Part shown: one piece after another, positions 24,111 to 31,689 of the stretch
Numbering within the stretch: the first letter of the stretch is position 1
Layout: each line of letters opens with the position of its first letter
Notes under the pieces: model-generated
Database searches by the model: none
What the model was told of the DNA's origin: nothing
The model's input: only the letters and a program-made list of their open reading frames with translations
IMG/VR virus record: IMGVR_UViG_3300021964_004972
Span: 1 to 45,225 of that record
Source: a virus
Length of the DNA: 45,225 nt
Direction: 5' to 3' (one strand)
Translations under genes and position numbers: made by a program

Positions 24111-25015
24111 AAGAACTATGGGTAGAAAAGTACCGTCCTAAAACTGTAGACGGTTACGTGTTTCGTGATGAAGCACAACGAGCACAAGTAAACACTTGGA
24201 TTAAAGATCAAACTATTCCGCATTTGTTGTTTAGTGGCAATGCAGGTATTGGTAAAACTACTCTTGCTAAACTGTTATTCAACGAACTAGATATTAATCC
24301 ATTAGATATACTAGAGATTAACGCATCGCGAACAAACTCAGTAGATGATGTTCGTGACAAGATTGTTAACTTTGTACAGATGATTCCATTTGGTGACTTT
24401 AAGGTTGTACTGTTAGACGAGGCTGATTACTTGTCGCCTAACGCACAGGCAGCACTACGTGGTGTTATGGAAGAATATCACAGCACAGCAAGATTTATAT
24501 TAACTTGTAACTATCCTAACCGTATTATTCCTGCGCTACACAGTCGTTGTCAAGGCTTTCATATTGCAACAATCGATCAAACTGAGTTTACTGCTCGTGT
24601 TGCAGAGATTCTTATTACAGAAGGTGTTACTCCGGACTTAGACACACTTGATACATATGTAAAAGCAACTTACCCAGACTTGCGTAAGTGTATTAACATG
24701 GTACAAATGAATAGTGTTGACGGTGTACTAGTTGCTCCACAGCAAGGCGATACAGGTGAAGCAGACTATAAACTGCAAATGGTCGAACTGTTTAAAGCAG
24801 GTAAGATTACAGAAGCACGTAAACTAGTTTGTGCGCAAGCAAGGCCAGAAGAGATGGAAGAGATCTATCGCTGGCTGTATGACAACATTGACTTGTTTGG
24901 CGAAAAAGACGAAGAAGCGATTATTATTATTAAAAATGGTCTAGTTAATCATACACTAGTTAGTGATCCAGAGATTAACTTGGCTGCAACACTTATTTCA
25001 CTAGCGAGGTTATAA
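24107..25015 (+). CDS. 44: Sliding clamp loader large subunit (gp44-like)
   Basis: This 302-residue AAA+ ATPase loads the sliding clamp for the phage polymerase. It begins [16 protein letters not shown], typical of gp44/RFC small subunits. Walker A is GNAGIGKT at 44-51, Walker B is [10 protein letters not shown] near 100-109, and the arginine-finger SRC motif is at 146-148 (ALHSRCQGF). The C-terminal ~100 residues form the helical collar. In T4 the next gene is 62, the small loader subunit; here the next gene is a ferredoxin, so gp62 must be elsewhere, replaced or absent. It is coupled to both neighbours. Confidence 0.93.
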   Translation: MKELWVEKYRPKTVDGYVFRDEAQRAQVNTWIKDQTIPHLLFSGNAGIGKTTLAKLLFNELDINPLDILEINASRTNSVDDVRDKIVNFVQMIPFGDFKVVLLDEADYLSPNAQAALRGVMEEYHSTARFILTCNYPNRIIPALHSRCQGFHIATIDQTEFTARVAEILITEGVTPDLDTLDTYVKATYPDLRKCINMVQMNSVDGVLVAPQQGDTGEADYKLQMVELFKAGKITEARKLVCAQARPEEMEEIYRWLYDNIDLFGEKDEEAIIIIKNGLVNHTLVSDPEINLAATLISLARL

Positions 25016-25362
25016 TGACATATCTAGTTACTGAAAACTGCGTTAAATGTAAACATACAACTTGTGTAGCTGTATGTCCTGTAGATTGTTTTTACGAAGG
25101 TGAAAACTTTCTTGTAATCAATCCAGACGAATGTATCGACTGTGGTGTTTGTGAGCCAGAGTGTCCTGTAGATGCTATCGTAGCAGATACAGATATTGCT
25201 GAACCTGATCGTTCTAAGTGGATTGATATTAACACCATCTATAGTGCAAAGTGGCCAAACATTACACAAGAAAAAGACCCGTTACCAGATCACGAAGATT
25301 GGGACGGTGTACCTAATAAGTACGAAGAACACTTCTCAGAGGAGCCAGGAGATGGCGATTAA
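25015..25362 (+). CDS. fdxA: FdxA-type 7Fe ferredoxin
   Basis: This 115-residue electron carrier matches the Azotobacter ferredoxin I family. Its nine cysteines are C9, C12, C17, C21, C25, C40, C43, C46 and C50. The pattern [18 protein letters not shown] and [13 protein letters not shown] supplies ligands for one [3Fe-4S] and one [4Fe-4S] cluster. The family tail [19 protein letters not shown] is present, so it is full length. It sits between gp44 and DHFR, coupled by a start/stop overlap and an 11-nt overlap. It is a low-potential electron donor; the partner enzyme is not in the window. Soluble, with no signal peptide. Confidence 0.93.
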   Translation: MTYLVTENCVKCKHTTCVAVCPVDCFYEGENFLVINPDECIDCGVCEPECPVDAIVADTDIAEPDRSKWIDINTIYSAKWPNITQEKDPLPDHEDWDGVPNKYEEHFSEEPGDGD

Positions 25363-25840
25363 AGCAATCTTAGCCTGTGATGATACAGGCGGTGTTAGCA
25401 AAGACGGTACACTACCGTGGCCTAACAATAGCACAGACTTAAAATGGTTTAAAGAAAATACAGCAGGACATATTGTTATCATGGGGTCTACTACATGGGA
25501 CGATCCTCATATGCCTCGTCCTTTACCTAAACGTAAAAACATTTTAGTAACCACACGCAAAGACGACTATCCAGGTGCTGACGGTTATATCAAAGGCGAG
25601 CTTACTAGTAGCATTGCTAAAGTTGCAGAAGATCATCCGGGCATTATTACTTGGGTAATAGGTGGCCCAAATATTATTGAGCAAACACTGGGGGTTATTG
25701 ACGAGTTTTACCTAAGTCGTATTCCAGGCGATTATGACTGTGATACACATTTGCCTTTGAAGAAGATCGAAACACTATTTAAAGTAAAATGGGAAGAGGA
25801 ACACCCAGAAGTTAAGTTCCAAATATTGGAGAAACGATGA
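25352..25840 (+). CDS. frd: Dihydrofolate reductase
   Basis: This 162-residue DHFR reduces dihydrofolate and supports thymidylate synthesis by the adjacent ThyA. Visible family marks are [19 protein letters not shown], the loop TLPWPN near 20-25, acidic D29 in the folate site, [11 protein letters not shown] near 41-51, and [11 protein letters not shown] near 108. I chose ATG 25352, which overlaps the ferredoxin gene by 11 nt, because it gives the usual DHFR N-terminus; a longer in-frame extension upstream is ferredoxin-overlapping noise. GGAGCCAGGAG just upstream supplies the ribosome binding site. Coupled to thyA by ATGA. Confidence 0.92.
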   Translation: MAIKAILACDDTGGVSKDGTLPWPNNSTDLKWFKENTAGHIVIMGSTTWDDPHMPRPLPKRKNILVTTRKDDYPGADGYIKGELTSSIAKVAEDHPGIITWVIGGPNIIEQTLGVIDEFYLSRIPGDYDCDTHLPLKKIETLFKVKWEEEHPEVKFQILEKR

Positions 25841-26697
25841 AGCAATATCTTGATGCATTAGATTACATTATGAAGAAAGGTGAGTACGTAGAAGACCGTA
25901 CTGGCACAGGCACTAAAACAGTGTTTGGCTATCAAATGCGTTTTGATTTACAAAAAGGATTTCCAGCAGTAACTACAAAGAAACTTGCTTGGCGTAGTGT
26001 AGTAGGCGAACTATTATGGTTTCTTGAAGGCAGCACAGACGAGCGTAGGCTTGCTGAACGTACTTTTGAAAAGCATCGCAGTGAACTTGTAGACAAGAAA
26101 ACTATTTGGACTGCTAATGCTGATGCACAAGGTGTTGCATTAGGTTATCGTAATGACGACGAAGTTAAAGAACTAGGCCCGGTTTACGGAAGCCAGTGGC
26201 GCAACTTTAATGGCCAAGGTGTAGACCAGATTGCTAACATTGTACAGCAGATCAATCGCGAACCTGACAGTCGTCGTATTCTATTAAGTGCGTGGAATCC
26301 AACTGAACTTGAAGCTATGGCACTTCCACCGTGTCATACACTTGCACAGTTTAAAGTTATTAACAGCAAACTAAGTTGCCAACTGTATCAGCGTAGTGCA
26401 GACATGTTCTTAGGTGTGCCGTTTAACATTGCATCGTACAGTTTGCTTACACATATGCTTGCACAGATTTGCAAACTAGAAGTAGGTGACTTTATTTGGA
26501 CAGGCGGCGATTGTCATGTATATAAAAATCATCAAGTACAAGTACGACAGCAGATGGCTAGATCACCACGTAAGTTGCCTAAACTAGAAATGCCAGCATT
26601 TGAAAATATTGCAGAGCTATTAGAAACTACAACTAGTGATTATAAACTGTTAGATTACGATCCTATGGACTCAATCAAGGCGCCGATGGCTGTATGA
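25837..26697 (+). CDS. td: Thymidylate synthase (ThyA type)
   Basis: This 286-residue enzyme methylates dUMP to dTMP with methylene-tetrahydrofolate. The catalytic Cys is C166 in ALPPCHTLAQF. Other marks are the phosphate-binding DRTGTGT near 20-26, WRNFNGQGVDQ near 121, SRRILLSAWNP at 145-154, and QRSADMFLGVPFNIASY at 185-201. The length matches bacterial and T4 td (286). No intron is seen, unlike T4 td. It overlaps DHFR by four bases (ATGA) and the next gene by ATGATG. With DHFR and dCMP deaminase it builds dTTP for phage DNA. Confidence 0.96.
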   Translation: MKQYLDALDYIMKKGEYVEDRTGTGTKTVFGYQMRFDLQKGFPAVTTKKLAWRSVVGELLWFLEGSTDERRLAERTFEKHRSELVDKKTIWTANADAQGVALGYRNDDEVKELGPVYGSQWRNFNGQGVDQIANIVQQINREPDSRRILLSAWNPTELEAMALPPCHTLAQFKVINSKLSCQLYQRSADMFLGVPFNIASYSLLTHMLAQICKLEVGDFIWTGGDCHVYKNHQVQVRQQMARSPRKLPKLEMPAFENIAELLETTTSDYKLLDYDPMDSIKAPMAV

Positions 26698-26975
26698 TGG
26701 GTCACAGTTACTACGGTAGTAAACTTTCGGATCAACACAGATTTGAAAAAAAGTTTGCTTGGCTACCTGTAGTAACTAATAGTAAAAAGCGTGTGTGGCT
26801 AACTGATTATTATGTTAGGCACACATTCTACGACAACAATGGAAAGCCTCCTATACACGGACTTAGTTGGACGTATATCTATACAAAAAATGAATACTTA
26901 TTAGAAATGATTAAAAATCCTTCTAAGTCACCAGCGCCGCTTCCTAAAACACGTGGTCCAAGACCTGGATACTAA
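26694..26975 (+). CDS. Hypothetical protein between td and cd
   Basis: This 93-residue basic protein begins MMGHSYYGSKLSDQHRFEKK and is rich in Tyr, Trp, His and Lys, ending in a Pro-rich PAPLPKTRGPRPGY tail. I do not recognise the family. It overlaps the thyA stop; either ATG 26694 or ATG 26697 may be used. No membrane segment or catalytic motif is apparent. Its place in the nucleotide operon suggests co-expression only. Confidence 0.65.
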   Translation: MMGHSYYGSKLSDQHRFEKKFAWLPVVTNSKKRVWLTDYYVRHTFYDNNGKPPIHGLSWTYIYTKNEYLLEMIKNPSKSPAPLPKTRGPRPGY

Positions 26976-26976
26976 A

Positions 26977-27141
26977 ATGAAACATTTAAAACGCAAATGG
27001 AATAGTTTAACAGATTTTAAAGCATATATCGAAAAGCACACTAAGGAAAAAGTAGAATACTTTGACGGCGGTATATTGCGTACAAACAAAGGCGAGTATG
27101 GTCTTGCGTTTGGAGAACTTATTTTTAGGAAGAAAAAGTGA
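26977..27141 (+). CDS. Small basic hypothetical protein
   Basis: This 54-residue protein starts MKHLKRKWNSLTDFKAYIEK and ends GELIFRKKK. The start ATG 26977 lies one base after the previous stop (TAAAATG), which is more likely than an upstream start inside the previous gene. It has a mixed helix/strand look with no known motif. It overlaps the next gene at GTGA. Function unknown. Confidence 0.6.
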   Translation: MKHLKRKWNSLTDFKAYIEKHTKEKVEYFDGGILRTNKGEYGLAFGELIFRKKK

Positions 27142-27572
27142 AAGAAAAGTTTATCGAAGCATACATGGACGTTGCAGAACGTTTTGCGCAACTAAGTTCA
27201 GCAACACGTTTACAAGTAGGTGCGATTGTTGTAAAGGATGATCGTATTATCAGTATTGGCTACAATGGCATGCCTGCAGGTTGGGATAATGTGTGTGAAG
27301 AAAAAGTATACGATACGTCTGCAGAATCAACATATCAGCTAAAAACCAAGCCAGAAGTTTTACACGCTGAAAGCAATGCTATTGCTAAACTAGCAAAGTC
27401 TCCTGAAAGTGGAGAAGGTGCAAGTATCTTTATTACACACTCGCCTTGTATCGATTGTGCTAAGTTGATTTATCAATCAGGAATAGCCGCTGTGTACTAC
27501 AAAAATGATTATCGTAGTACACAGGGCCTTGATTTTTTAAATAAATCTAGTATTAAAGTAGTTAAAGTTTAA
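27138..27572 (+). CDS. cd: dCMP deaminase
   Basis: This 144-residue zinc deaminase converts dCMP to dUMP for thymidylate synthase. The zinc site is H76 with catalytic E78 (VLHAESNAI) and C104/C107 (THSPCIDCAK). GYNGMPAGWDN near 41-51 is the substrate-binding segment typical of phage and eukaryotic dCMP deaminases. The start is GTG, overlapping the previous stop as GTGA. The C-terminus converges on phoH with a four-base overlap. It completes the frd-td-cd set; T4 carries the same three functions. Confidence 0.93.
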   Translation: MKEKFIEAYMDVAERFAQLSSATRLQVGAIVVKDDRIISIGYNGMPAGWDNVCEEKVYDTSAESTYQLKTKPEVLHAESNAIAKLAKSPESGEGASIFITHSPCIDCAKLIYQSGIAAVYYKNDYRSTQGLDFLNKSSIKVVKV

Positions 27573-27594
27573 CTTACATCTTTATATACTTTAA
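27562..27594. terminator. Weak inverted repeat at the cd/phoH convergence
   Basis: TTAAAGT (27562-27568) and ACTTTAA (27588-27594) form a 7-bp AT-rich inverted repeat across the overlapping stops of cd and phoH. The stem is weak, so it is only a possible terminator. Confidence 0.25.
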
Positions 27595-28294
27595 GGACTT
27601 CACCAACTGCTTGGTGTCTTTCAATATCTCCTGTATGAAACTTGACTATGTCTAATCTATCGCTTGGGGTTTCTTCTAGTCTGTTTGTGAAATCAACTAG
27701 CCCGTTATCTTTAAGTCTGTCAGCTTGAGCTAAATCTCCAGTGACGACCATCTTAGATCCTTCGCCTAGACGTGTTAACAACATTTTCATTTGGTTCTGA
27801 GTTGCATTTTGCATTTCGTCAGCAATGATATAAGATTGTTTAAAAGTTCTGCCTCGCATATACGCTAGAGGTGAAATCTCAATAACGCCTTCAGCAATCA
27901 TTGATTCGATTTCACTTGCAAAAAAGTATTCGCGTAATACGTCAAAAATAGGTCTTGTCCAGGGTGCCATCTTTTCTTCAAGCGTTCCTGGTAAAAACCC
28001 AAGATCTTCGTCAACTGACACTGCTGGTCTTGTGACAATGATTTTTTCAACTTTGCCTTCTTTGAAATCTTTTACCGCGCTCTGCACTGCTAATAGTGTC
28101 TTACCAGTTCCTGCTGGTCCTATTGCGAAAACTATGTCTTTCTGAGGATCCAGAAGTTTTAACAGATACTGTTCTTGGCTTCTATTTCTTGGAAGTATTT
28201 TTACTTGGTCTTTTTTGTTAGGGAGGTGTTCTTTAAACGAAATAATATTCGCTGTGTTTTTGCTGTTACGCACTTTAGCTCTTTTCGAACCCAT
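27569..28294 (-). CDS. phoH: PhoH-like ATPase
   Basis: This 241-residue leftward gene encodes a PhoH-family P-loop ATPase. Walker A is GPAGTGKT at 59-66, followed by KIIVTRPAVSVDEDLGFLPG, a family hallmark; YIIADEMQN is Walker B, and MVVTGDLAQ is the following sensor segment. PhoH is widespread in marine phages; an RNA helicase/nuclease-related role is suggested for cellular homologues, but its phage role is unknown. An AAAGGAG Shine-Dalgarno precedes the start. It is transcribed from the divergent region at 28295-28449 and converges with dCMP deaminase. Confidence 0.93.
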   Translation of the reverse strand: MGSKRAKVRNSKNTANIISFKEHLPNKKDQVKILPRNRSQEQYLLKLLDPQKDIVFAIGPAGTGKTLLAVQSAVKDFKEGKVEKIIVTRPAVSVDEDLGFLPGTLEEKMAPWTRPIFDVLREYFFASEIESMIAEGVIEISPLAYMRGRTFKQSYIIADEMQNATQNQMKMLLTRLGEGSKMVVTGDLAQADRLKDNGLVDFTNRLEETPSDRLDIVKFHTGDIERHQAVGEVLKVYKDVS

Positions 28295-28449
28295 GTAGTA
28301 GTCTCCTTTGTAGCGTAGGAAACACTGTCCTTGTTAGTAAGAACTCATGTCCTACAAAAATATTTAGTCGATTATGTCGAGAGAAAAAACTTCTTGTTAT
28401 GATTGTTAAGCGATAAATAAGTATACAAGAGAATCTGGAAAGCAATCAC
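28295..28449. promoter_or_regulatory. Divergent intergenic region, late motifs both ways
   Basis: This 155-bp gap separates leftward phoH from a rightward structural-type gene. Rightward, GATAAATAA (core 28413-28419) lies 30 nt before ATG 28450. Leftward, CTAAATA (minus strand, 28367-28361) lies about 67 nt before the phoH start. A 6-bp inverted repeat (28315-28320 with 28350-28355) lies in the phoH leader and leaves its AAAGGAG site free. No clear sigma-70 pair is visible for phoH. Confidence 0.5.
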
Positions 28450-28986
28450 ATGATCGACACTATAGATATTATTAAAAACATTAACACAATATATGAAAGC
28501 AATACTGCACTAACTGTTCTTAAAGACTTTGAGCGTGTGCTTGACGAGCTTGATATGTATGTTTACAAAAACTGGAGAACAGGAGAACTTGTTGAAGGAC
28601 CTGTTATTGATAGACATTGGGTTAAGTGTTCCTTTATGTGGGACAAAGAAGCTATGCCCGATCCAAATGGAGCGAAGCGTTTATTAGATTATGATTGTCG
28701 TGTTAAGATGGGTCGCAGTAGTATTGTTGAAGCTCGTCCGATTAGAACACCGGATGACATGCGTCCTGGTACTAAAAAAGGTAAGTTAGACAAGCGTCCA
28801 ATATGGGTTGTAGAGATCATGATGCCTAAGAAACTAATAATGGATATGTATACTGGATATAAAACACAACTAGATGCTAAACTACAAGCAGCAAGTTCTG
28901 TATCAGCACCAGAGCTTGAAACTCCAGAAGCAGAACAAGCAGTAGCAGATGCACCGGGTGCAGCACCTGAAGGAGGTATTGCATAA
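28450..28986 (+). CDS. Conserved phage protein, possible virion component
   Basis: This 178-residue protein starts MIDTIDIIKNINTIYESN and LKDFERVLDELDMYVYKNW, then has RHWVKCSFMW, RPGTKKGKLDKRPIWVVEIMMPKKL and an Ala/Glu/Pro-rich disordered tail (about 150-178). I recall this arrangement as a conserved, probably virion, protein of T4-like marine phages, but cannot name a T4 homologue. A late promoter motif lies 30 nt upstream. It overlaps the next start (TAATG). Confidence 0.7.
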   Translation: MIDTIDIIKNINTIYESNTALTVLKDFERVLDELDMYVYKNWRTGELVEGPVIDRHWVKCSFMWDKEAMPDPNGAKRLLDYDCRVKMGRSSIVEARPIRTPDDMRPGTKKGKLDKRPIWVVEIMMPKKLIMDMYTGYKTQLDAKLQAASSVSAPELETPEAEQAVADAPGAAPEGGIA

Positions 28987-29696
28987 TGGGATTACAAGCC
29001 GGAGACCTAAGACATTTAGTTTATGATATTTTTGAAGTAGATTCCTATCAAAGCAAAATGGGCGACGACAAGGATATTGTAGTTTGTAGCTTTGTGGTAC
29101 AAGATAAAGAACCTGCAAAAGATTTAGTAAACTTCATTGAAAAAGGTTATTCATTTGTACTAGATGCAGATGTTAGTGCAGGTGAAATGTCAGATGGCAT
29201 GTACCGTGTATTTGTTGAAATGGAACGTAATAAAGATGTTCCAAACAATATTATGGAAATGCTATATGGTGTTAAAAATCTAACAGAGATTGATGCGTTT
29301 AAGTTTAGATATTACAAAAACTTTAGAAGTACAGATGCTAATGAACAAACACTAGAAGAAACTATTCCACTAGATTCTGAATCGTATTATAATGTAGTTA
29401 ATGAAGGTAATCTAAGTAACTATAAAAACTTCTTTAGTCAAAGTTACATGGATGATGTAACTTTGCTAGGCGAAAGTTTAAAACTAATGAAAGTTTATGC
29501 AGAGCCAGTAACACTAAAGATTGTAGACTTTGGTCAAGATTTAAAACCCGAAGGGACTATACAACTAACACCACAAGCGATCTCCGAGTGCTTATATCTA
29601 ACAAAGTACGCAGGCGATTATAATATTACAAAGTATGGCGATAAGTTTGTATTTGAAAATGCCGGAAATACTCTTATTGTTGAACACATAAAATAA
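28986..29696 (+). CDS. Conserved phage protein, possible virion component
   Basis: This 236-residue acidic protein begins MGLQAGDLRHLVYDIFEVDSY and has a long run of beta strands and aromatic residues (FKFRYYKNFRS near 110; VTLKIVDFGQDLKPEG near 178), ending in FVFENAGNTLIVEHIK. No catalytic motif, membrane segment or known domain is visible. It is coupled to the previous gene (TAATG) and shares its late promoter. Together they look like a two-gene structural or assembly unit, but this is inferred from position only. Confidence 0.65.
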   Translation: MGLQAGDLRHLVYDIFEVDSYQSKMGDDKDIVVCSFVVQDKEPAKDLVNFIEKGYSFVLDADVSAGEMSDGMYRVFVEMERNKDVPNNIMEMLYGVKNLTEIDAFKFRYYKNFRSTDANEQTLEETIPLDSESYYNVVNEGNLSNYKNFFSQSYMDDVTLLGESLKLMKVYAEPVTLKIVDFGQDLKPEGTIQLTPQAISECLYLTKYAGDYNITKYGDKFVFENAGNTLIVEHIK

Positions 29697-29699
29697 ATA
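29693..29699 (+). promoter_or_regulatory. Late promoter motif before the lysis cassette
   Basis: AATAAATAT overlaps the stop of the preceding gene. With T4-like spacing, transcription would start near 29705, at the ATG of the small zinc-finger gene. The endolysin start at 29856 is then well inside the transcript, so this promoter may mainly serve the lysis genes. Confidence 0.45.
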
Positions 29700-29704
29700 T
29701 TATC

Positions 29705-29866
29705 ATGCATACGTATTGTCAAAACTGTGGAAGAGACTCGCATTGTGGTACAACTACTACGATGAAAGTTAATGCACACGATGTTGGCATATACGAAGTC
29801 GAAGTCTGTAAGCATTGCAGATGCGAAAAATGTACACAAAAAAAGGATCCTAATAATGAGTTTTGA
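29705..29866 (+). CDS. Small Cys-rich zinc-finger-like protein
   Basis: This 53-residue protein starts MHTYCQNCGRDSHCG and has CKHCRCEKC near residues 35-43, giving three Cys in the first part (C5, C8, C14) and four in the second. The paired CxxC knuckles suggest a zinc ribbon with one or two metal ions. It overlaps the endolysin start by 11 nt, so translation may be coupled. The late promoter lies so close that a leaderless message is possible. Function unknown. Confidence 0.6.
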   Translation: MHTYCQNCGRDSHCGTTTTMKVNAHDVGIYEVEVCKHCRCEKCTQKKDPNNEF

Positions 29867-30731
29867 TTTTGATTTCACCAAAGAACATCTAGCAGAAATC
29901 ATCAGCGATGATGCTGACAACTGGTATGATGCACTATGTGAACTACTACCAAAATACGGTATTACTACAGAACGCCGTGTAGCACACTTTCTAAGCCAGT
30001 GCGCCCACGAGTCGGCAGGCTTTAAACGCCTAGAAGAAAACCTAAACTATTCAGCAAAAGCACTTCGTGCAGTGTTTGGTCGTTACTTTGGTGATGCTCC
30101 AAAAGCAGATGCTGATGAATATGCTCGCAATCCAGAGATGATTGCTAACCGTGTTTACAACGATGAGTTCCGTAAATACAAAATGGGCAACGTTGAAGAA
30201 GGTGACGGTTGGAGATTCCGCGGACGTGGACTAAAGCAGTTAACTGGACGTGATAACTACACACGCTTTGGTGCTAGTGTTGACATGACAGCAGAAGAAG
30301 CAGCAGAATACGTAGCAACTCCAGCAGGTGCTATTGAATCAGCTTGTTGGTTCTGGGACGCAAACAACCTAAACGATATTGCTGACACTGATGATGTTGT
30401 AAAGATGACTAAAAAGATTAACGGCGGTAACATTGGACTAGAAGATCGTCAGAAGCGTTATAAACATGCTATGCAAGTACTAGGCATGGATGCAGATGAT
30501 TTAGGCTCAGATGATGATAGCGTTGAAGATATCTTAGATGACATTGGCGTACTACGCAAAGGCTGTAAAGGCGACGGTGTTAAACTAATGCAGGAAGCAC
30601 TAGGTATTGGCGCAGATGGCGACTTTGGTCCAGGTACTGAACGTGCGCTAAAAGCGTGGCAGGCAGCAAACGGTCTAACAGCAGACGGTATTGCAGGCCC
30701 TGCAACATTTGCTAAACTACTAGAGGATTGA
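29856..30731 (+). CDS. Endolysin: GH19 chitinase-like muramidase plus PG-binding domain
   Basis: This 291-residue endolysin degrades host peptidoglycan. Residues ~30-215 match glycoside hydrolase family 19: FLSQCAHESAGFKRLEENLNY with the likely catalytic E52, NRVYNDEFRKY, and RFRGRGLKQLTGRDNYTRFG. The C-terminal ~60 residues (LRKGCKGDGVKLMQEALGI, then DGDFGPGTERALKAWQ and DGIAGPATFAKL) form a PG_binding_1 domain. No signal peptide, so a holin is needed for export. ATG 29856 is used because it gives the normal N-terminus and lies after AAAAGGATC; a longer in-frame form would run through the zinc-finger gene. Spanin genes follow directly. Confidence 0.92.
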   Translation: MSFDFDFTKEHLAEIISDDADNWYDALCELLPKYGITTERRVAHFLSQCAHESAGFKRLEENLNYSAKALRAVFGRYFGDAPKADADEYARNPEMIANRVYNDEFRKYKMGNVEEGDGWRFRGRGLKQLTGRDNYTRFGASVDMTAEEAAEYVATPAGAIESACWFWDANNLNDIADTDDVVKMTKKINGGNIGLEDRQKRYKHAMQVLGMDADDLGSDDDSVEDILDDIGVLRKGCKGDGVKLMQEALGIGADGDFGPGTERALKAWQAANGLTADGIAGPATFAKLLED

Positions 30732-30735
30732 TAAG

Positions 30736-31206
30736 ATGGGGATGAAAATAGCAGCAGCAACTACACTTATGATGCTAATGTTATGCGGAGCGTTTTGGGT
30801 GTACTATCAAGACACACAGGAACGTATGGCCATCCTCAACGAAAATAATGCTAAACTAGAAACGGCAGTCGCTACAAGCGAAGCGGCTGTCGCTAGTCTA
30901 CAAGCAGACTTTAAACGAGCAAATGAAGAACTAAGTCGTGTTAATACAGAGTTTGCTGCTATACGTGCGCAAAACAACGTACTAGCAGACAAGCTAGCAA
31001 AACATGATTTAGCAGTACTTGGAAGCAGCAAACCAGCACTAGTTGAAAAACTAGTTAATCGTGGCACAATAAATGCAGGTAGATGTTTTGAACTACTTGC
31101 TGGTGCAGAACTAACTGATAAAGAAAAGGAGGCAACAAGTGGTACAGCGTTCAATAAAGAATGTCCTTGGCTATGGCCTGGTCCTGTCGCTACTCCTAGT
31201 AACTAG
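30736..31206 (+). CDS. Inner-membrane spanin (Rz-like)
   Basis: This 156-residue protein has a single N-terminal membrane anchor (residues ~4-22, MKIAAATTLMMLMLCGAFW) and a long periplasmic coiled coil (residues ~30-95, ENNAKLETAVATSEAAV onward) with Ala/Leu/Glu heptads. This is the standard i-spanin plan. Two Cys lie in the C-terminal region (GRCFELL; KECPW). It follows the endolysin by 4 nt and its last 68 nt overlap the lipoprotein gene in another frame, as in Rz/Rz1. ATG 30742 is an alternative start. It should span the periplasm with the lipoprotein to fuse membranes at lysis. Confidence 0.82.
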   Translation: MGMKIAAATTLMMLMLCGAFWVYYQDTQERMAILNENNAKLETAVATSEAAVASLQADFKRANEELSRVNTEFAAIRAQNNVLADKLAKHDLAVLGSSKPALVEKLVNRGTINAGRCFELLAGAELTDKEKEATSGTAFNKECPWLWPGPVATPSN

Positions 31207-31609
31207 TGGTTGTACTAGCATGCCTCAAAAGATTGAGGTTAGTGCAAAGCCTATCGAAAAGCCTGAACTAGTTCTACCGAATCCAGAAGCACTTAATATG
31301 AAAGAAGTTAAGTGGGTACTTCTAACTCCAGAAAACTTTGAAGAAAAACTAAAAGACTTTGAAACGTCTGGACGTCCTATTGTATTCTTTGCACTTACCG
31401 ACCAAGGATACGAAAACCTTTCACTAAACTTTAGCTCTATTAGAGCATACATTCAACAGCAACAAGCAATCATTGCTGCATATGAAAACTACTACAAGAA
31501 CGCAAACGAAGCACTTGACGCTGCAAACTCTGAAATAGACGGAGCAAAAGCACAAGTAGATGCACAACAAAAAGAGACACCAAAAGACCCTTTTTGGAAA
31601 GTATTCTAA
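31139..31609 (+). CDS. Outer-membrane spanin lipoprotein (Rz1-like)
   Basis: This 156-residue protein has a signal peptide with a lipobox, LVLSLLLVTSGC, with the lipid Cys at C25, followed by a periplasmic domain rich in Glu/Lys and a helical C-terminal part (YIQQQQAIIAAYENYYKNANEA). It starts at GTG 31139 inside the i-spanin gene; a strong AAAGGAGG Shine-Dalgarno 6-7 nt upstream supports this start despite the 68-nt overlap. It is larger than classic Rz1. A Gram-negative host is implied by this pair. Partner of the i-spanin in outer-membrane disruption. Confidence 0.82.
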   Translation: MVQRSIKNVLGYGLVLSLLLVTSGCTSMPQKIEVSAKPIEKPELVLPNPEALNMKEVKWVLLTPENFEEKLKDFETSGRPIVFFALTDQGYENLSLNFSSIRAYIQQQQAIIAAYENYYKNANEALDAANSEIDGAKAQVDAQQKETPKDPFWKVF

Positions 31610-31622
31610 ACTTCCTACTACT

Positions 31623-31684
31623 CTGCCCCTGTTCCTTATTACTAGCATTATAGCATAAATACTCATAGTAACAATGAGGGGCAG
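31623..31684 (+). promoter_or_regulatory. Inverted repeat masking a Shine-Dalgarno around a late promoter
   Basis: CTGCCCCT (31623-31630) is the exact complement of AGGGGCAG (31677-31684). The right arm contains the GAGGGG Shine-Dalgarno of the membrane-protein gene at 31690. The late motif CATAAATAC (core 31655-31661) lies in the loop. Read-through transcripts would carry both arms and hide the ribosome site; transcripts starting near 31667 would lack the left arm and be translatable. T4 controls lysozyme gene e and some other genes in this way. Confidence 0.6.
31655..31661 (+). promoter_or_regulatory. Late promoter motif before the holin-candidate genes
   Basis: CATAAATAC matches the late core at seven of eight positions, 28 nt before ATG 31690. 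It lies inside the loop of the 8-bp inverted repeat described at 31623-31684. Confidence 0.6.
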
Positions 31685-31689
31685 TTATT

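Noticed and set aside
28315-28355. 6-bp inverted repeat in the phoH leader as a regulatory hairpin
   Set aside because: Short stem, long loop and the ribosome site remains free, so it is noted only within the intergenic entry.
30807-31154. 115-codon minus-strand frame opposite the i-spanin
   Set aside because: Ala/Ser/Leu-rich complement of the Ala/Glu-rich coiled coil, not a gene.
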